Shown here piece after piece: positions 7,751 to 18,561 of a stretch of DNA of 64,000 bases. The translations under genes were made by a program, and so were the position numbers. The stretch is taken from the NCBI GenBank assembly GCA_910580195.1, contig CAJTWA010000003.1, positions 62,001-126,000 on the forward strand, read 5' to 3'. The notes below the pieces were generated by a model. That model saw only the letters and a list, made by a program, of their open reading frames with translations. It was not told the origin of the DNA and did no database searches. Source of the DNA: an uncultured Lachnospiraceae bacterium (GTDB taxonomy: Bacteria; Bacillota; Clostridia; Lachnospirales; Lachnospiraceae). Position 1 is the stretch's first letter. Every line of letters starts with the position of its first letter.

Positions 7751-10700
7751 ATGCATAAGGATGTTGGGAAAAGGGTTATGGCGTTGCTGCTTAGCATTTG
7801 CATGATAGCCGGGATGGTGGATTGGTCCGGCTTTACTGTGCGTGCGGCAAGTCTGATTTCAATTGAGGAGGTAAGATGGGATAGTTCTGCCGTCTTTACT
7901 TATGATGGCACGGGAAAACAACCAACTGCAGATGACATCAAAGTATTTTATGAAGATGAAGATGGCTATTCACAGGAGATTACAGATTCATCATCGTATA
8001 CTTTATCATATTCCAATAATATAAATGCAGGTTCAGAAGCTAAAGTTATAGTGACTGGGAATGAAGAAAAGGGGTATACAGGACAGAAGGACTGTTTTTT
8101 CACTATTGCTCCTAAGCAAATAACTGATGGTGGTATTACAATAGCAGAGATAGCGCCAGAGAATAATCCAATAATGGCAACAGAAGGCCAAACGGTTACG
8201 CGTGAGGTAGATATAACGGATACAGGTAGGAATGAGAAATTAGTGAAGGGTACAGATTATGAAATTGTTTCAACAACGAACAATGTTTTAGGAAGTACTG
8301 ACACAAAGAAAGAAGCGAGTATTAATATTAAAGGGAAGGGGAATTATACTGGGGATACAAAAAAAGAATTTTGGATAGAAAAGATGGATCCAAATAACTT
8401 GCAGATTAAGTTGAAGAGTGAGGATGAAACTGATAAGAAATCACGGCTTCAGTGGAATACTAACACTGGTTATACACTGGTATATAAGGAAGCTAATCAA
8501 GACCTTACCCTTGTAAAAGGAACAGAGGTTGAAGTGGAATATGCCGGTAAAGAAATAAATACAGAAGATTATGAACTGATATTGACACCAAAGAGCAGGA
8601 ATTATGTAGGGGATATTACGGTAAATGTTCACGTGACAGGTGGGATTTACAAAGATTTGAGGAGCAATAAAACAGATATAGTATATCATGTAAAGAAAAA
8701 TCTCTCACAAATTAAAAATGTAACGGTTGGGACGATTACTGCCTCTGTTACGGGTTCGGGCAATAATTTGTCCTTAGAATACGACTTATCGAAAGAGGCA
8801 TTTTCCTTTAACGATTCGGAAGCGAGCAGCGCTGTTGCCGCTATAGATAATAGCGAAAAGGTTACGATTGAACCTGCGAGTGGATGGCAAAACTTAATAA
8901 ATGGTGGAAATGTTACTGGTGACGTGAGGACAACGGCAAAGGTTAAAGGGAAGGGCAATTATTATTCAGGGAGCATAGAAAACGTTCCGCTTATCATCAC
9001 TGTTCCTATATTAAGAGATTCTATGATCCACATTGAAAATAACAACACATCATATGAGAATCGTGAATTTACATATGATGGCACAGAATGGCTGAAAAAA
9101 ATATTAGATAATCCAGAACAATGGATAAGGGTAGGCAATGCGGAAGATGGATATCAATATAATGTTGACTATGAAGTTGGCAGAGTAACAGGCGAGAACA
9201 GGACGGGGAAGGATGCTGGTACGTATCAGTTTTTAGTAACTCCTAAGGGAAGGTTAAGGGGAGAGCCTGTTCCTGTTACAATAAAGGTAAATCCCAGAAA
9301 TTTATCGGATGGAGTGACCATAGAAGCTTCAGATGTAACCTATGCTCCGGGAAATAGTACACCAAAGCCAAATTTAACCCTTACTTATAATGGAGAGAAA
9401 TTAACAGAGGGAAGCAGGGGCAGTGGAAGAGGGGATTATGAGATTACAGGATATCTCAATGAACAGAATGCTGGTACTGGGACAGTTAATATAAAGGGGA
9501 ATGGCAATTTTACTGGATCTATTCCAAAAACGTATACAATACGTCCTAAAGATATGTTTGGTACTAGTAATATACAAATTGAAGAGATAGCTTCGGAAAT
9601 TCAATATAATTGGGGGGATCCCATTGAAGTGAACCCATCTGTACGTGTGGATGGATATCTTTTGACAAAAGGTACAGACTATGAAATAAAGTATGTGGAT
9701 AATCAAGGAAATGATAAGAACCATTCGATTGTTTTGGATGGTGATATAATTGTGCATATTGTAGGGAAAGGGAATTATACTGGGGAAGGAAATTCTACCC
9801 ATGACAAAACTTTTAAGATTGTGCCGCGGAAATGGACGACAACTGAACTTAATGCAGTTTATGAACAATATCCGGAGTATACAGGAGATCCTGTTACGCC
9901 TCAGATTACATTTACAACAAAAGTGGGAAACAAACCTGTAAATACGAGTGATGGGTTTACTATGGATTATACAAATCATATAAAGGTATCATCCACAAGT
10001 GATCCAGCAAAAATTATAGTCCACGGAAATACAAATTTAGAGGGGGACTTAACGTATAACTTTTATATAAGGGCATGTAATTTGTCAACATTGCAAAACT
10101 TGGAGGTAACATCTGAATCTGAGGCGCATGAAACTTATAATCTTTTGACAGGATCTTGGGAAGAGAACTATTATGTGCATACTGGGAATGAAATTAGATT
10201 GGAGAATGGACATAACCTTTCCATTAAACACAATGGCAGGGAAATGAATAAGGCTGATTACGTACTTGAGTATACGGGGAATACAGGCCTTGATCTTGGA
10301 GAAGCGAAAATAGTAATTAGAGGAAGTGATAATGGGAATTATTCAGGGAGCAGAACGGTAACTTTTGGGATTAGGGGTGATTTAAGCGATTTTACCCAAG
10401 GTGCATCTGATATGCGGACAAATATCCAGATTCCAAATCAGGTATTTAGCAATGATGTCATTGTACCTGATATACCCAAAGAGTCAATCACTTTCCGTAA
10501 AGGGAATGGGGATAGCGCCCAGATAGTTGAATTGGAACAGGGAATAGATTTTGATGTTACAAATGAGAAAGATACCACAGTTACCCCGGTTGGTACAAAT
10601 AATGAAGCGACAATTGAAGGAAAGGGTAAGTTTGTAGGTAAAGCCACAGCGTCGTTTGTAGTTAATAAATTGAATTTGACGCAGCCTGAAGATGACTTGC

Positions 10701-13700
10701 TGGAAAAATACCATTACCAAGTTGAAATGGGTGATAAATACACTTATTCAGACATTCCAATTGTGCCAAAGCCGCACATCACCCATGGCAGTAATGAAAA
10801 GAATAATCCGCTAGTGGAAGGTACGGCGTATGATTTGGAGTATTATGACTGCAATAACAAAGAGGAGCCAGATGGTGAGAAGATTACTGATTTAAGTGAT
10901 CCAGCGAATTTTGGCATAGGATCTTACAAAGTTAAGGTTAAAGGTAGGGAACCGAACTATGAAGGCGAGACAGAGAAGGGGTATACAATAGAGCCCTATA
11001 ATCTGGAAGAAGGCAAAGCAAAGGGATATATAGAAATAGAAGGAGATGCTGATCAGGTTGTATTGGATCACATTAAGTATGCGAGTGAATATACGGAGGA
11101 GGATTTGAACCTTGATCCGACGCAAAAGGAGGAAGATAATAAGGCCAAGTTAGGTGATGACGGTGATAGCATTATCTGGAAGGAACTGAAAGTGTACTAT
11201 ACTCCTGTTGATATGGAAGGCAATCCCGATACAAACAAGCGGAGAGAGTTAAAGCTTGGTGATGAATACACATTGGAATATGTGGAAGGCGTAGATGAAA
11301 CCGACGGTAAAACTTACAGCAACAAAAAGCCCGGTGAAGCAAAATATGTCATTAAAGGAACGGGAAATTTCACTGGCAGGTTGGAAGACACATATAGGCT
11401 TTTGGCCGATTTAGGCAGTGAGCGTACACACATAACGATGGGTGACGAGGGCTGGATATACACGCCTGCTGACAAGGATGGAATCCCAACGAACTGCCCA
11501 ATACCGGAAAGCGTAGAATACAAATTTACGATAGGTGGAGAAGAAGTAACGGTTCCGATTGCCCAGGACGGCTATGCTGTTACATATGAGAATAATGGTA
11601 AAGCGACAAAAGCCCCTAAGGGTAAGGAAGATGAAGAAACGGCAGCAGACCTTACACCTGAACCGGGGAAAGAGCCTACGGCAATTGTTACAGCAACAGA
11701 GGGCGGCATAACTTATGGCAGGAGCGAAGCGGGCAAATTTGAGATTTACCAAAGAGATATTACAGAAACAGTGCCGAAAGCAGACCCGTTGCCTGTGTTA
11801 TACTATGATGGGATTGATGAAAACGGGTATGAATATACCGGGCAGCCAATCAAGCCGGATATTCAATTGTATTGTAAGGAAACAGCCCTGAAAAAGAAAG
11901 GAAGTGAGGGTGTAACAGACGCAGACTATGAATATGAAGTCGAAGAAAAAAATAATATAGATGTCTATGATGAAAATGGCGAAAGATCCGATACCCACGC
12001 TATCCTTACCGCTAAGAAGAACAGTGATGGAAAGTACGATGGGAATTACTATGGGAATTACAGGGTTGATTTTAAGATTAACCCAAGGAAGATTTCTGAT
12101 GAAACCATAGACACCCCGCAGAACAGGATTAAAAATAGCAGAATTGCTCCTTATGGTACAGTTGCTACGCCAGATAAAACGTGGATTGGCACTTATAGCA
12201 AAGCGGGAGAAGACGCAAATGAATGGGAATGTGAATTTACGGAAAGTCCAATTTATTTCCCAAAAGAAGGTAAAGAGTTGGTACCTCCCTATTTGTTAAG
12301 TGATGGATTGAGCATAAGCTGGTATGGCGGCCAAGATGTAGTCCCGCTGGAAGAAGGTAAGGATTACACGATTGAATACAAGGACAATATAGTGGTTGGT
12401 GAAGCAACTGTCTTAGTGAAAGCAAAGGAAAAGAGCAATTATGAAGGGGAATTCCCGAAGCATTTTAAGATTATGCTCAGTATTGCAGAAGCGATTTCAG
12501 ATAAGAAAGACCGTTATATTGAGCTGACGGATTATGACCCGAATGTCCCGTTTACTGCACAGTATGCAGTTGACGATGTATTTCCGAAGCTGGAGTTTGT
12601 TGATAAGACCCCTTCTATTATGGGGATAGGGGCTGCAAAGGTGTTGGAAGAAGGGAGAGATTTTGTAATTGCCACAGCGGATAATTACCAGTCCTTAGGG
12701 GTTGAGAAGCCCAGCAGCAATAATAAGGAAGTTAGAGATGCAAGCAGCGAGAACCCGCCTACATTTGTAGTGGTAGGAATAGGAAATTATAATGGGAATT
12801 TCAGCTTGCCATACAACATCATTCCAAAAGATATTGAGGATCCAGCTAACGGAGTTACAGTTGTGTTCCAAGGGACTATCCCAGATGATGAGCAATACAC
12901 AAATGCTTATATATACGATGGAAGGCCGAAAGGGGAAGTCTGGATATATAATAACGACCCGAACCGGATTGGGAAAGAGGGATATACGCTGAATGAAGCT
13001 AGGAGGATCCTAAGAAATGAGAGAGATTACACATTAAAGTGGGATAACAATATTGAGATAACGACAGATACATCGAAAGCCACTGTGACAATTACTGCCA
13101 TGGGTCCAAATTATACGGGAACCCGGGTAGTTGAGTTTTCTATCGTACCCCAGCCGATTAAGGAGGCCACTGCAACCATTGCGCCACAGACCTTTGACCG
13201 CCAAGCGAAGACGCCAGAAGTAACCTTGAATTTTGGCGGAAAGACATTGGTTGAGGGAACGGACTACTCCATCGCAGAGTACGGGAACAATACAAATGCA
13301 AGTGTAAATGCGCAGACAGATGAGGAACGCCCCTTTGTCATAGTTCAGGGAATGGGCAACTTTGGCGGAACCAAAACCATTTATTTTGATATTGCACAGG
13401 AAAGCTTAACAAATGAAGAGGACATTGAAGTAACTGGAAGGGCTATTTACATTGAAGGCGAGCCTATCAAGCCAACCATTACCGTACGTGCAAAGGATGG
13501 CACAACACTGGTAGAAAACCAAGATTACACAGTGGATGAGTATACCGGCCCGCAGGAAGTGAATGTCCCCGGGACTGTCAAAATCCATGGTATGGGCAAC
13601 TACAAAGATGACCGTGATGTGACTTTTATGATTTACCCGCCAAACGGTGATTTCGTGATTGAGCCGATAGAGTCACAGGAATTTAGGAACGCACCCATTA

Positions 13701-15403
13701 AGCCGGAAGTAAAAGTATCCCTCCGTGTAAGCGAAGACCTTTCCATGGAACTGATAGAAGGCCAAGACTATGTGCTGGAGTGGGATAATATCCAGAACGC
13801 AGGTGTAAATACTGCGAAGGTTACAGCAAAGGGCTTGGGATATTTTGGAGAAAAGGGGATGCAGGTAACACAGACATTTACCATTACTCCTAAGAGCATC
13901 GGCGCAGACGGAGCCATTGCCGCAGGCATCACAGCTTCCGACCTTGGGGTATCCCAGTACACAGGCAGCGCCCTCACGCCGAAAGTAACCCTTACCTTCA
14001 CCCCTCCCCAGCCGGAAGGGAAGGAAGGAGAAGATCCCAGCAAGCCAGTAGAACTGGTACAGGGCCGTGATTACACCGTTGATTATGTGAACAATGTCAA
14101 GGTAGGGGTAGCCAAAGCCGTTATCAAGGGCATTGGCAACTACACTGGCAGCATTGAAAAAGAATTTGAAATCCATGCTAATATGAGCATGGCCAAGATT
14201 GAACCGATTCCGATGCAGAATTACACCGGAAGTGCAGTAACCCCATTGCCAGTGGTAAGCCTTGGCGGCCAGACATTGGCGTTGGATAAGGACTACAGGG
14301 TTTCTTACAGCAATAACGTAGACCGCGGGACTGCAACTATCACTATCACCGGGATTGAGCCATGGTATGTGGGCACAAGGACAGTGAACTTTGACATTGC
14401 AAGGGAACTTTCCGAGGAAACGCCAATCCGCGGTGTGGCTTCGGTGTATACCTACACTGGTTCGCCGATAACGCCCCCAATTAGGGTAGAAGACGGCGAA
14501 AGGATTCTGGTAGCTGGTGTAGATTATGAAGCAACGTATTCACAGAACGTAGATGCCGGGACAGCAACCGTCAGCATCAAGGGAATCGGCAAATACACTG
14601 GGAGCACATCCACAACCTTCCAGATTATGCCCCAGCAGCTTGGCCGGGCAAAGGTAAGCCCAATCAGCGACCAGATTTTCAACGGCAAGGAGCAGAATCC
14701 GCCGGTGACTGTTACAAGCGGGGATAAGACGCTGCAAAATGGCAAGGATTACTCTTTGGTATACGTAAACAGCGCAACGCCGGGCATGGCAAGTGCAATT
14801 ATCAAAGGGGAGGGAAATTACACCGGAACCCAGACCGTAAACTACAGGATTAAAGTCCCGGCCTTGACAGGAGTGAAGTTCACCAAATCCACCAGCAGCA
14901 GCGTTACCATAAGCTGGACGAAGAACAGCGTCGTGACTGGATATGAGATTTACAATGCCAAGAACAGGCGTGCCTTAAGGGTGAAGAAGTCCAGCACCAC
15001 CAAGGGGACGGTGAAAAAGCTAAAAGCAGGGACTGCGGCAACCTTCCGGGTAAGGGCATACGTCAGCAAAGACGGCCAGTATTATTATGGGCCATTTACA
15101 AGCGTTAAGACGGCAACCGCGCCAAGCTCCACCAAGATTAGCAGCCTGACGTCTAAGAAGAAAAAACAGGTTGTGGTGAAGTGGAAGAAGGTCAAGGGAG
15201 CCACACAGTATGAGGTTTACCGGGCAACCAGCAAGAAAGGGAAATACAAGAAGATTGGGACCTCGAAGAAGACCACATACACCGATAAGAAAGCAACAGG
15301 CGGCAAGAGGTACTATTACAAAGTCCGCGTATGCAAGAAGATCAACAAGAAGAATTACTATAGCAGCTATTCCGCTGTTAAGTCAGTAAAAGCGAAAAAG
15401 TAA
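7751..15403 (+). CDS. Giant secreted Ig-like (MBG-type) repeat surface protein with fibronectin III-like C-terminus
   Basis: A 2550-residue protein. Residues 1-33 form a signal peptide (basic start, hydrophobic core, VRAA before the mature part). Most of the length is more than twenty diverged units of about 80-100 residues with the recurrent pattern YTG...P..V...G..L..G.DY...Y..N...G.A.V.I.G.GNYTG, a bacterial Ig-like/MBG-type repeat. The last 170 residues hold two fibronectin III-like modules (SVTISW..., VVVKWKKVKGATQYEVYR) and a lysine-rich end. No LPXTG-type signal is present, so it is secreted or held by charge. The next genes are a class B sortase and a sortase substrate. The start at 7751 follows AAGGAGG. 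The first half is much more AT-rich than the last third. Likely role: adhesion or matrix; the ligand is unknown. Confidence 0.85.
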   Translation: MHKDVGKRVMALLLSICMIAGMVDWSGFTVRAASLISIEEVRWDSSAVFTYDGTGKQPTADDIKVFYEDEDGYSQEITDSSSYTLSYSNNINAGSEAKVIVTGNEEKGYTGQKDCFFTIAPKQITDGGITIAEIAPENNPIMATEGQTVTREVDITDTGRNEKLVKGTDYEIVSTTNNVLGSTDTKKEASINIKGKGNYTGDTKKEFWIEKMDPNNLQIKLKSEDETDKKSRLQWNTNTGYTLVYKEANQDLTLVKGTEVEVEYAGKEINTEDYELILTPKSRNYVGDITVNVHVTGGIYKDLRSNKTDIVYHVKKNLSQIKNVTVGTITASVTGSGNNLSLEYDLSKEAFSFNDSEASSAVAAIDNSEKVTIEPASGWQNLINGGNVTGDVRTTAKVKGKGNYYSGSIENVPLIITVPILRDSMIHIENNNTSYENREFTYDGTEWLKKILDNPEQWIRVGNAEDGYQYNVDYEVGRVTGENRTGKDAGTYQFLVTPKGRLRGEPVPVTIKVNPRNLSDGVTIEASDVTYAPGNSTPKPNLTLTYNGEKLTEGSRGSGRGDYEITGYLNEQNAGTGTVNIKGNGNFTGSIPKTYTIRPKDMFGTSNIQIEEIASEIQYNWGDPIEVNPSVRVDGYLLTKGTDYEIKYVDNQGNDKNHSIVLDGDIIVHIVGKGNYTGEGNSTHDKTFKIVPRKWTTTELNAVYEQYPEYTGDPVTPQITFTTKVGNKPVNTSDGFTMDYTNHIKVSSTSDPAKIIVHGNTNLEGDLTYNFYIRACNLSTLQNLEVTSESEAHETYNLLTGSWEENYYVHTGNEIRLENGHNLSIKHNGREMNKADYVLEYTGNTGLDLGEAKIVIRGSDNGNYSGSRTVTFGIRGDLSDFTQGASDMRTNIQIPNQVFSNDVIVPDIPKESITFRKGNGDSAQIVELEQGIDFDVTNEKDTTVTPVGTNNEATIEGKGKFVGKATASFVVNKLNLTQPEDDLLEKYHYQVEMGDKYTYSDIPIVPKPHITHGSNEKNNPLVEGTAYDLEYYDCNNKEEPDGEKITDLSDPANFGIGSYKVKVKGREPNYEGETEKGYTIEPYNLEEGKAKGYIEIEGDADQVVLDHIKYASEYTEEDLNLDPTQKEEDNKAKLGDDGDSIIWKELKVYYTPVDMEGNPDTNKRRELKLGDEYTLEYVEGVDETDGKTYSNKKPGEAKYVIKGTGNFTGRLEDTYRLLADLGSERTHITMGDEGWIYTPADKDGIPTNCPIPESVEYKFTIGGEEVTVPIAQDGYAVTYENNGKATKAPKGKEDEETAADLTPEPGKEPTAIVTATEGGITYGRSEAGKFEIYQRDITETVPKADPLPVLYYDGIDENGYEYTGQPIKPDIQLYCKETALKKKGSEGVTDADYEYEVEEKNNIDVYDENGERSDTHAILTAKKNSDGKYDGNYYGNYRVDFKINPRKISDETIDTPQNRIKNSRIAPYGTVATPDKTWIGTYSKAGEDANEWECEFTESPIYFPKEGKELVPPYLLSDGLSISWYGGQDVVPLEEGKDYTIEYKDNIVVGEATVLVKAKEKSNYEGEFPKHFKIMLSIAEAISDKKDRYIELTDYDPNVPFTAQYAVDDVFPKLEFVDKTPSIMGIGAAKVLEEGRDFVIATADNYQSLGVEKPSSNNKEVRDASSENPPTFVVVGIGNYNGNFSLPYNIIPKDIEDPANGVTVVFQGTIPDDEQYTNAYIYDGRPKGEVWIYNNDPNRIGKEGYTLNEARRILRNERDYTLKWDNNIEITTDTSKATVTITAMGPNYTGTRVVEFSIVPQPIKEATATIAPQTFDRQAKTPEVTLNFGGKTLVEGTDYSIAEYGNNTNASVNAQTDEERPFVIVQGMGNFGGTKTIYFDIAQESLTNEEDIEVTGRAIYIEGEPIKPTITVRAKDGTTLVENQDYTVDEYTGPQEVNVPGTVKIHGMGNYKDDRDVTFMIYPPNGDFVIEPIESQEFRNAPIKPEVKVSLRVSEDLSMELIEGQDYVLEWDNIQNAGVNTAKVTAKGLGYFGEKGMQVTQTFTITPKSIGADGAIAAGITASDLGVSQYTGSALTPKVTLTFTPPQPEGKEGEDPSKPVELVQGRDYTVDYVNNVKVGVAKAVIKGIGNYTGSIEKEFEIHANMSMAKIEPIPMQNYTGSAVTPLPVVSLGGQTLALDKDYRVSYSNNVDRGTATITITGIEPWYVGTRTVNFDIARELSEETPIRGVASVYTYTGSPITPPIRVEDGERILVAGVDYEATYSQNVDAGTATVSIKGIGKYTGSTSTTFQIMPQQLGRAKVSPISDQIFNGKEQNPPVTVTSGDKTLQNGKDYSLVYVNSATPGMASAIIKGEGNYTGTQTVNYRIKVPALTGVKFTKSTSSSVTISWTKNSVVTGYEIYNAKNRRALRVKKSSTTKGTVKKLKAGTAATFRVRAYVSKDGQYYYGPFTSVKTATAPSSTKISSLTSKKKKQVVVKWKKVKGATQYEVYRATSKKGKYKKIGTSKKTTYTDKKATGGKRYYYKVRVCKKINKKNYYSSYSAVKSVKAKK

Positions 15404-15445
15404 GCAACTACGGAAAATAAGCAGGGAAGGATGGGAGTTGATATC

Positions 15446-16612
15446 ATGAGCAGAGTATATTGCATTGGAAAATTTCAGTTTGATTCCTATGAGAAATATC
15501 AGGAAGCCTTAGATGACATAGAGAAAATCAGATATATTTCCAAGAAAATGGATATCAATGAGAATGGGGTGGCCCAAAGGCTCTACTCTCTGATCCGGGA
15601 GGGGAAAATCATCTTTAAAAGCGTGATTGGGGACGATTACCTCCTGTACCTCTCCGATATGGTAGCAGAGGACTACAAGGCCATCTCCAAGACCACCTTC
15701 GCTGACCGTGTTGCCGGAAAGCTGAAAAAACTGTCGCCGGGGCAGATAGTAGGAGCCCTGTGCATGACAGGCGCAGTGGTATGTTTCCTGATTTTCTTAG
15801 GAAGCGAGTACAACGACCAGCGCAAGATTCGGGAAATGGAGAGAATCAAAGATGAGCAGGAGATTTCCGTAGCGTCAGACTGGCTGTCTGCCCGGTTCAT
15901 AGAATCCTTAAACGGGGAAGAGGAAACGGAAGAAGAGCCTGTGCTGGCACAGTCGGGAACCGTAGAGAACAATGTATATGGTGCCGAACTGGCACAGGAA
16001 ACGGTAGAGCGGCCCGAAGGGCCGCAGGTTCTGCCGGAATACCAGAAGCTATATGAAGAAAACTCTGATTTCGCCGGATGGATTACCATACCGGGGACAG
16101 GGATTGATTATCCAGTTATGCAGGCAGTGCCGGAAAGCAGTGATTTTTACTTAACCCATAACTATAATGGGGAGGAAGACATCAATGGTTCGATTTTTCT
16201 GGATTCCAGAAATGATTTTGAGCAGCAGGATGACAACCTGATTGTATACGGCCACAACATGAAGAGCGGGATGATGTTCGGGGAATTGAAAAATTATCTG
16301 GACGAAGCATTTATCAACGAACACAAAACCATTTCCTTCAACACAATCTACGAAAAGGCAGAATATGAAGTGGTGGCTGTGTGCCTGTCAAAAGTAGCGC
16401 AGGAAGGCGAAGAAGGGTTCCGTTATTATGATTTTGTCAATGCCGGGAATGAGGAGAATTTCAACCGCTACTTGGAAAATATAAAGAAAATGAATGTTAT
16501 AGGAGGAAAACTAGACGTTTCCTATGGAGATAAATTGTTGACACTTTCAACCTGCAATAATTATACAGAAGATGGAAGGCTGTTCTTGGTGGCAAAGAAG
16601 TGCGCTCCCTAA
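15446..16612 (+). CDS. srtB: Class B sortase (transpeptidase)
   Basis: A membrane-bound cysteine transpeptidase that attaches surface proteins to the cell wall. The catalytic triad is visible: His270 in VYGHNM, Cys370 in LSTCNN and Arg378 in DGRLFLVAKK. A single membrane segment (about residues 98-118, IVGALCMTGAVVCFLIFL) precedes a Glu-rich linker and the catalytic domain from about 200. The cytoplasmic N-terminus of about 95 residues is longer than in typical SrtB. The ATG at 15446 has a GGAG eight bases upstream; an ATG at 15431 is possible but its ribosome-binding site is too close. The likely substrate is the TPKTG protein encoded 50 bases downstream, fitting the (S/P)PxTG-like preference of Clostridial class B sortases. 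Confidence 0.9.
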   Translation: MSRVYCIGKFQFDSYEKYQEALDDIEKIRYISKKMDINENGVAQRLYSLIREGKIIFKSVIGDDYLLYLSDMVAEDYKAISKTTFADRVAGKLKKLSPGQIVGALCMTGAVVCFLIFLGSEYNDQRKIREMERIKDEQEISVASDWLSARFIESLNGEEETEEEPVLAQSGTVENNVYGAELAQETVERPEGPQVLPEYQKLYEENSDFAGWITIPGTGIDYPVMQAVPESSDFYLTHNYNGEEDINGSIFLDSRNDFEQQDDNLIVYGHNMKSGMMFGELKNYLDEAFINEHKTISFNTIYEKAEYEVVAVCLSKVAQEGEEGFRYYDFVNAGNEENFNRYLENIKKMNVIGGKLDVSYGDKLLTLSTCNNYTEDGRLFLVAKKCAP

Positions 16613-16662
16613 GGAATAGCCGAGGTTGGCATCATATACCAGTTTTCGAGGAGGACAAGAGA

Positions 16663-18294
16663 ATGAAGAAATTGTTTGGCAGATGTTTCAATGCGATATT
16701 GATACTGGCCTTGACCTTCGCCTTGGGTCCAGCATTACCGACGATGGCAGAGGAAGACGTCAGCGCCTTTATTATGGAAGGCGGCACAATCACAGGCTAT
16801 ACGGGGCCGGGCGGCGATGTTGTACTGCCGGCTTCTGCAACGGCAGTGGCGGATTATGCTTTTGCAGGAAATGCAGCTATTTCCAGCGTAACAATCCCTG
16901 CAAATGTGACGAGTGTAGGAAGTTATGCTTTTTCCGGCTGTACCGGGCTGACAAATGCAGTATTCGGCGGGCCGGTGAGTCTTGGCGGCGGGGCATTTTA
17001 CGGCTGCTCTGCCCTTGGGTATGTAGACCTTCCTGCCGGGCTGTCTTCGATTGGGGCGGAAACTTTTGACGGCTGCAGCAGCCTCGGTTCTGTCAATATC
17101 CCAGATGGGGTAACATCCATCGGCGCACAGGCATTTAACGGCTGCGGGAGCCTTGGCAGCGTGAATATTCCGGGCTCTGTCAGCGAGATTGGCAGCAGCG
17201 CATTTAACAACTGTGTTGGCTTGGGCTCCATTACCATCCCGGATTCTGTAACCTCTATGGGCAGCGGGGTTCTGGCAGGGTGCAGCGGCTTGGGCTCCGT
17301 AACCCTTTCCAGCGGGATGTCCTCGATTCCGGAATTGACCTTATATGGCTGCAGCAGCCTTGGGAGCATCAGCATCCCGGGTTCTGTAGGGAGCATTGGG
17401 TCCCAAGCATTTGGGAATTGCAGCGGCCTTGGGAGCATCAGCATCCCAGCATCTGTTTCCTCCATTGATTTCAGCGCATTTGACGGCTGCAGCAACTTGG
17501 CGGAAGTCAATGTAGAAGGCGGGAATGGCAGCTATGCTTCTTCCGATGGCGCAGTATATGATGCAGGTATGTCCCAGCTTCTTTACTGCCCGGTTGGCAA
17601 GTCCCAGCTGACACTGCCGGACAGCATGACTTCCATAGCATCTGCTGCTTTCAGCAACAGCCCATATGTATATGGCTTGGATATCCCTTCTTCTGTTACG
17701 ACCATTGAGGTGGACGCATTTACCGGGAGCGGGATTAAGGCGGTAACGATTCCGCCTACCACAACCTCCATTGGTTCCCAGTCAGGCTGGACGCCAGACG
17801 TTATCCGTGGATATACAGGTTCCCAGGCAGAGAAATTTGCGGATGAAAATGGATATATTTTTGAGAGCATCGGCAGCCTTGGCGAAGACACGCCAACCCC
17901 AACCCCGACGCCAACTCCCGACCCAACAGATAAGCCAACCAAGACACCAAAGCCTAATGATCCAACAGACACGCCAACCCCGACCCCAGAACCCGGCGAC
18001 GGCACAACTACGCCAGCGCCGAATGGCGGCGGAACTACAGGTACAGGCGGCAGTAATACCGGCGGAACTACAGGCGGGACCAGCGGCGGAAGAACCCAGA
18101 CAGGCTCTGGCGGCGGGACCAGCGCAGGTTCAAGGACCTCTGTTTCCAGAAATATGGGGACCGCGCAGGTAGGCAGCGGCACACCAAAGACAGGCGTTGC
18201 ATTTGATGCGAAATATGTATTGTGCCTTGGGGTATTCCTCGCAGGAGGGTATCTAGTAATCAATAAGAAGAGAAAAGGCGCAAATGCGGAATAA
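16663..18294 (+). CDS. Sortase-anchored leucine-rich repeat (BspA-type) surface protein
   Basis: A 543-residue cell-wall protein. It has a signal peptide (residues 1-29, ending in PTMA), then about 12 LRR_5/BspA-like repeats (pattern IP.SVTSIG..AF.GCS.L.S) to about residue 390, a Pro-Thr stalk (about 407-450), a Gly/Thr/Ser-rich linker, and a sorting signal: TPKTG at about 507, a hydrophobic segment YVLCLGVFLAGGYLVI, and the basic tail KKRKG. The ATG at 16663 follows GAGGAGG; a longer frame back to 16600 overlaps the sortase gene and lacks a site. It lies directly behind the sortase gene, which presumably anchors it. BspA-type repeats often mediate binding to host or bacterial surfaces. Confidence 0.85.
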   Translation: MKKLFGRCFNAILILALTFALGPALPTMAEEDVSAFIMEGGTITGYTGPGGDVVLPASATAVADYAFAGNAAISSVTIPANVTSVGSYAFSGCTGLTNAVFGGPVSLGGGAFYGCSALGYVDLPAGLSSIGAETFDGCSSLGSVNIPDGVTSIGAQAFNGCGSLGSVNIPGSVSEIGSSAFNNCVGLGSITIPDSVTSMGSGVLAGCSGLGSVTLSSGMSSIPELTLYGCSSLGSISIPGSVGSIGSQAFGNCSGLGSISIPASVSSIDFSAFDGCSNLAEVNVEGGNGSYASSDGAVYDAGMSQLLYCPVGKSQLTLPDSMTSIASAAFSNSPYVYGLDIPSSVTTIEVDAFTGSGIKAVTIPPTTTSIGSQSGWTPDVIRGYTGSQAEKFADENGYIFESIGSLGEDTPTPTPTPTPDPTDKPTKTPKPNDPTDTPTPTPEPGDGTTTPAPNGGGTTGTGGSNTGGTTGGTSGGRTQTGSGGGTSAGSRTSVSRNMGTAQVGSGTPKTGVAFDAKYVLCLGVFLAGGYLVINKKRKGANAE

Positions 18295-18316
18295 AATATA
18301 AGAAGAATAAACGTAG

Positions 18317-18355
18317 AACAGCCATTTTTGTATCAAAACAGAAATGGCTGTTTTT
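18317..18355 (+). terminator. Intrinsic terminator after the surface-protein operon
   Basis: The inverted repeat ACAGCCATTT / GAAATGGCTGT is followed by TTTTT, 23 bases after the LRR gene stop. Confidence 0.85.
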
Positions 18356-18561
18356 GTATCTGAAGCAAAAAATGAGCCGATAAGTTTCCATTCTTTCAAA
18401 AAACCAGCAAATGATTTGGAGAATGGAAGGGTGCTCTCGGAAGAAGAGTTATGGGCAGAAATTGATGCTACGTAATATGGGTGATGTATGGGACAGAGAA
18501 AAATTTGGCTTGCCATCCTTACTTTAAAAAGTCGCAGGGAAGATTCTTTCCCAATATTTCC
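18356..18561. other. Non-coding spacer with one inverted repeat
   Basis: No gene is seen between the terminator and the flgM promoter. TTCCATTCT (18386-18394) and AGAATGGAA (18420-18428) form an inverted repeat with a 25-base loop. A GCCGATAA string at 18375 resembles a SigD -10 but lacks a -35 partner. Confidence 0.4.

Noticed and set aside
16600..16662. Extended start of the LRR surface protein overlapping the sortase gene
   Set aside because: The extension lacks a ribosome-binding site and would place 21 polar residues before a normal signal peptide; ATG at 16663 has GAGGAGG.
17583..18263. Long minus-strand open frame rich in Val/Pro/Gly
   Set aside because: It is the mirror of the Pro-Thr and Gly-Thr repeats of the LRR surface protein; low-complexity codons avoid stops in antisense.
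18375..18382. GCCGATAA as a second SigD promoter
   Set aside because: No TAAA-like -35 element at 15-16 bases upstream and no gene or hairpin-terminated RNA directly downstream.
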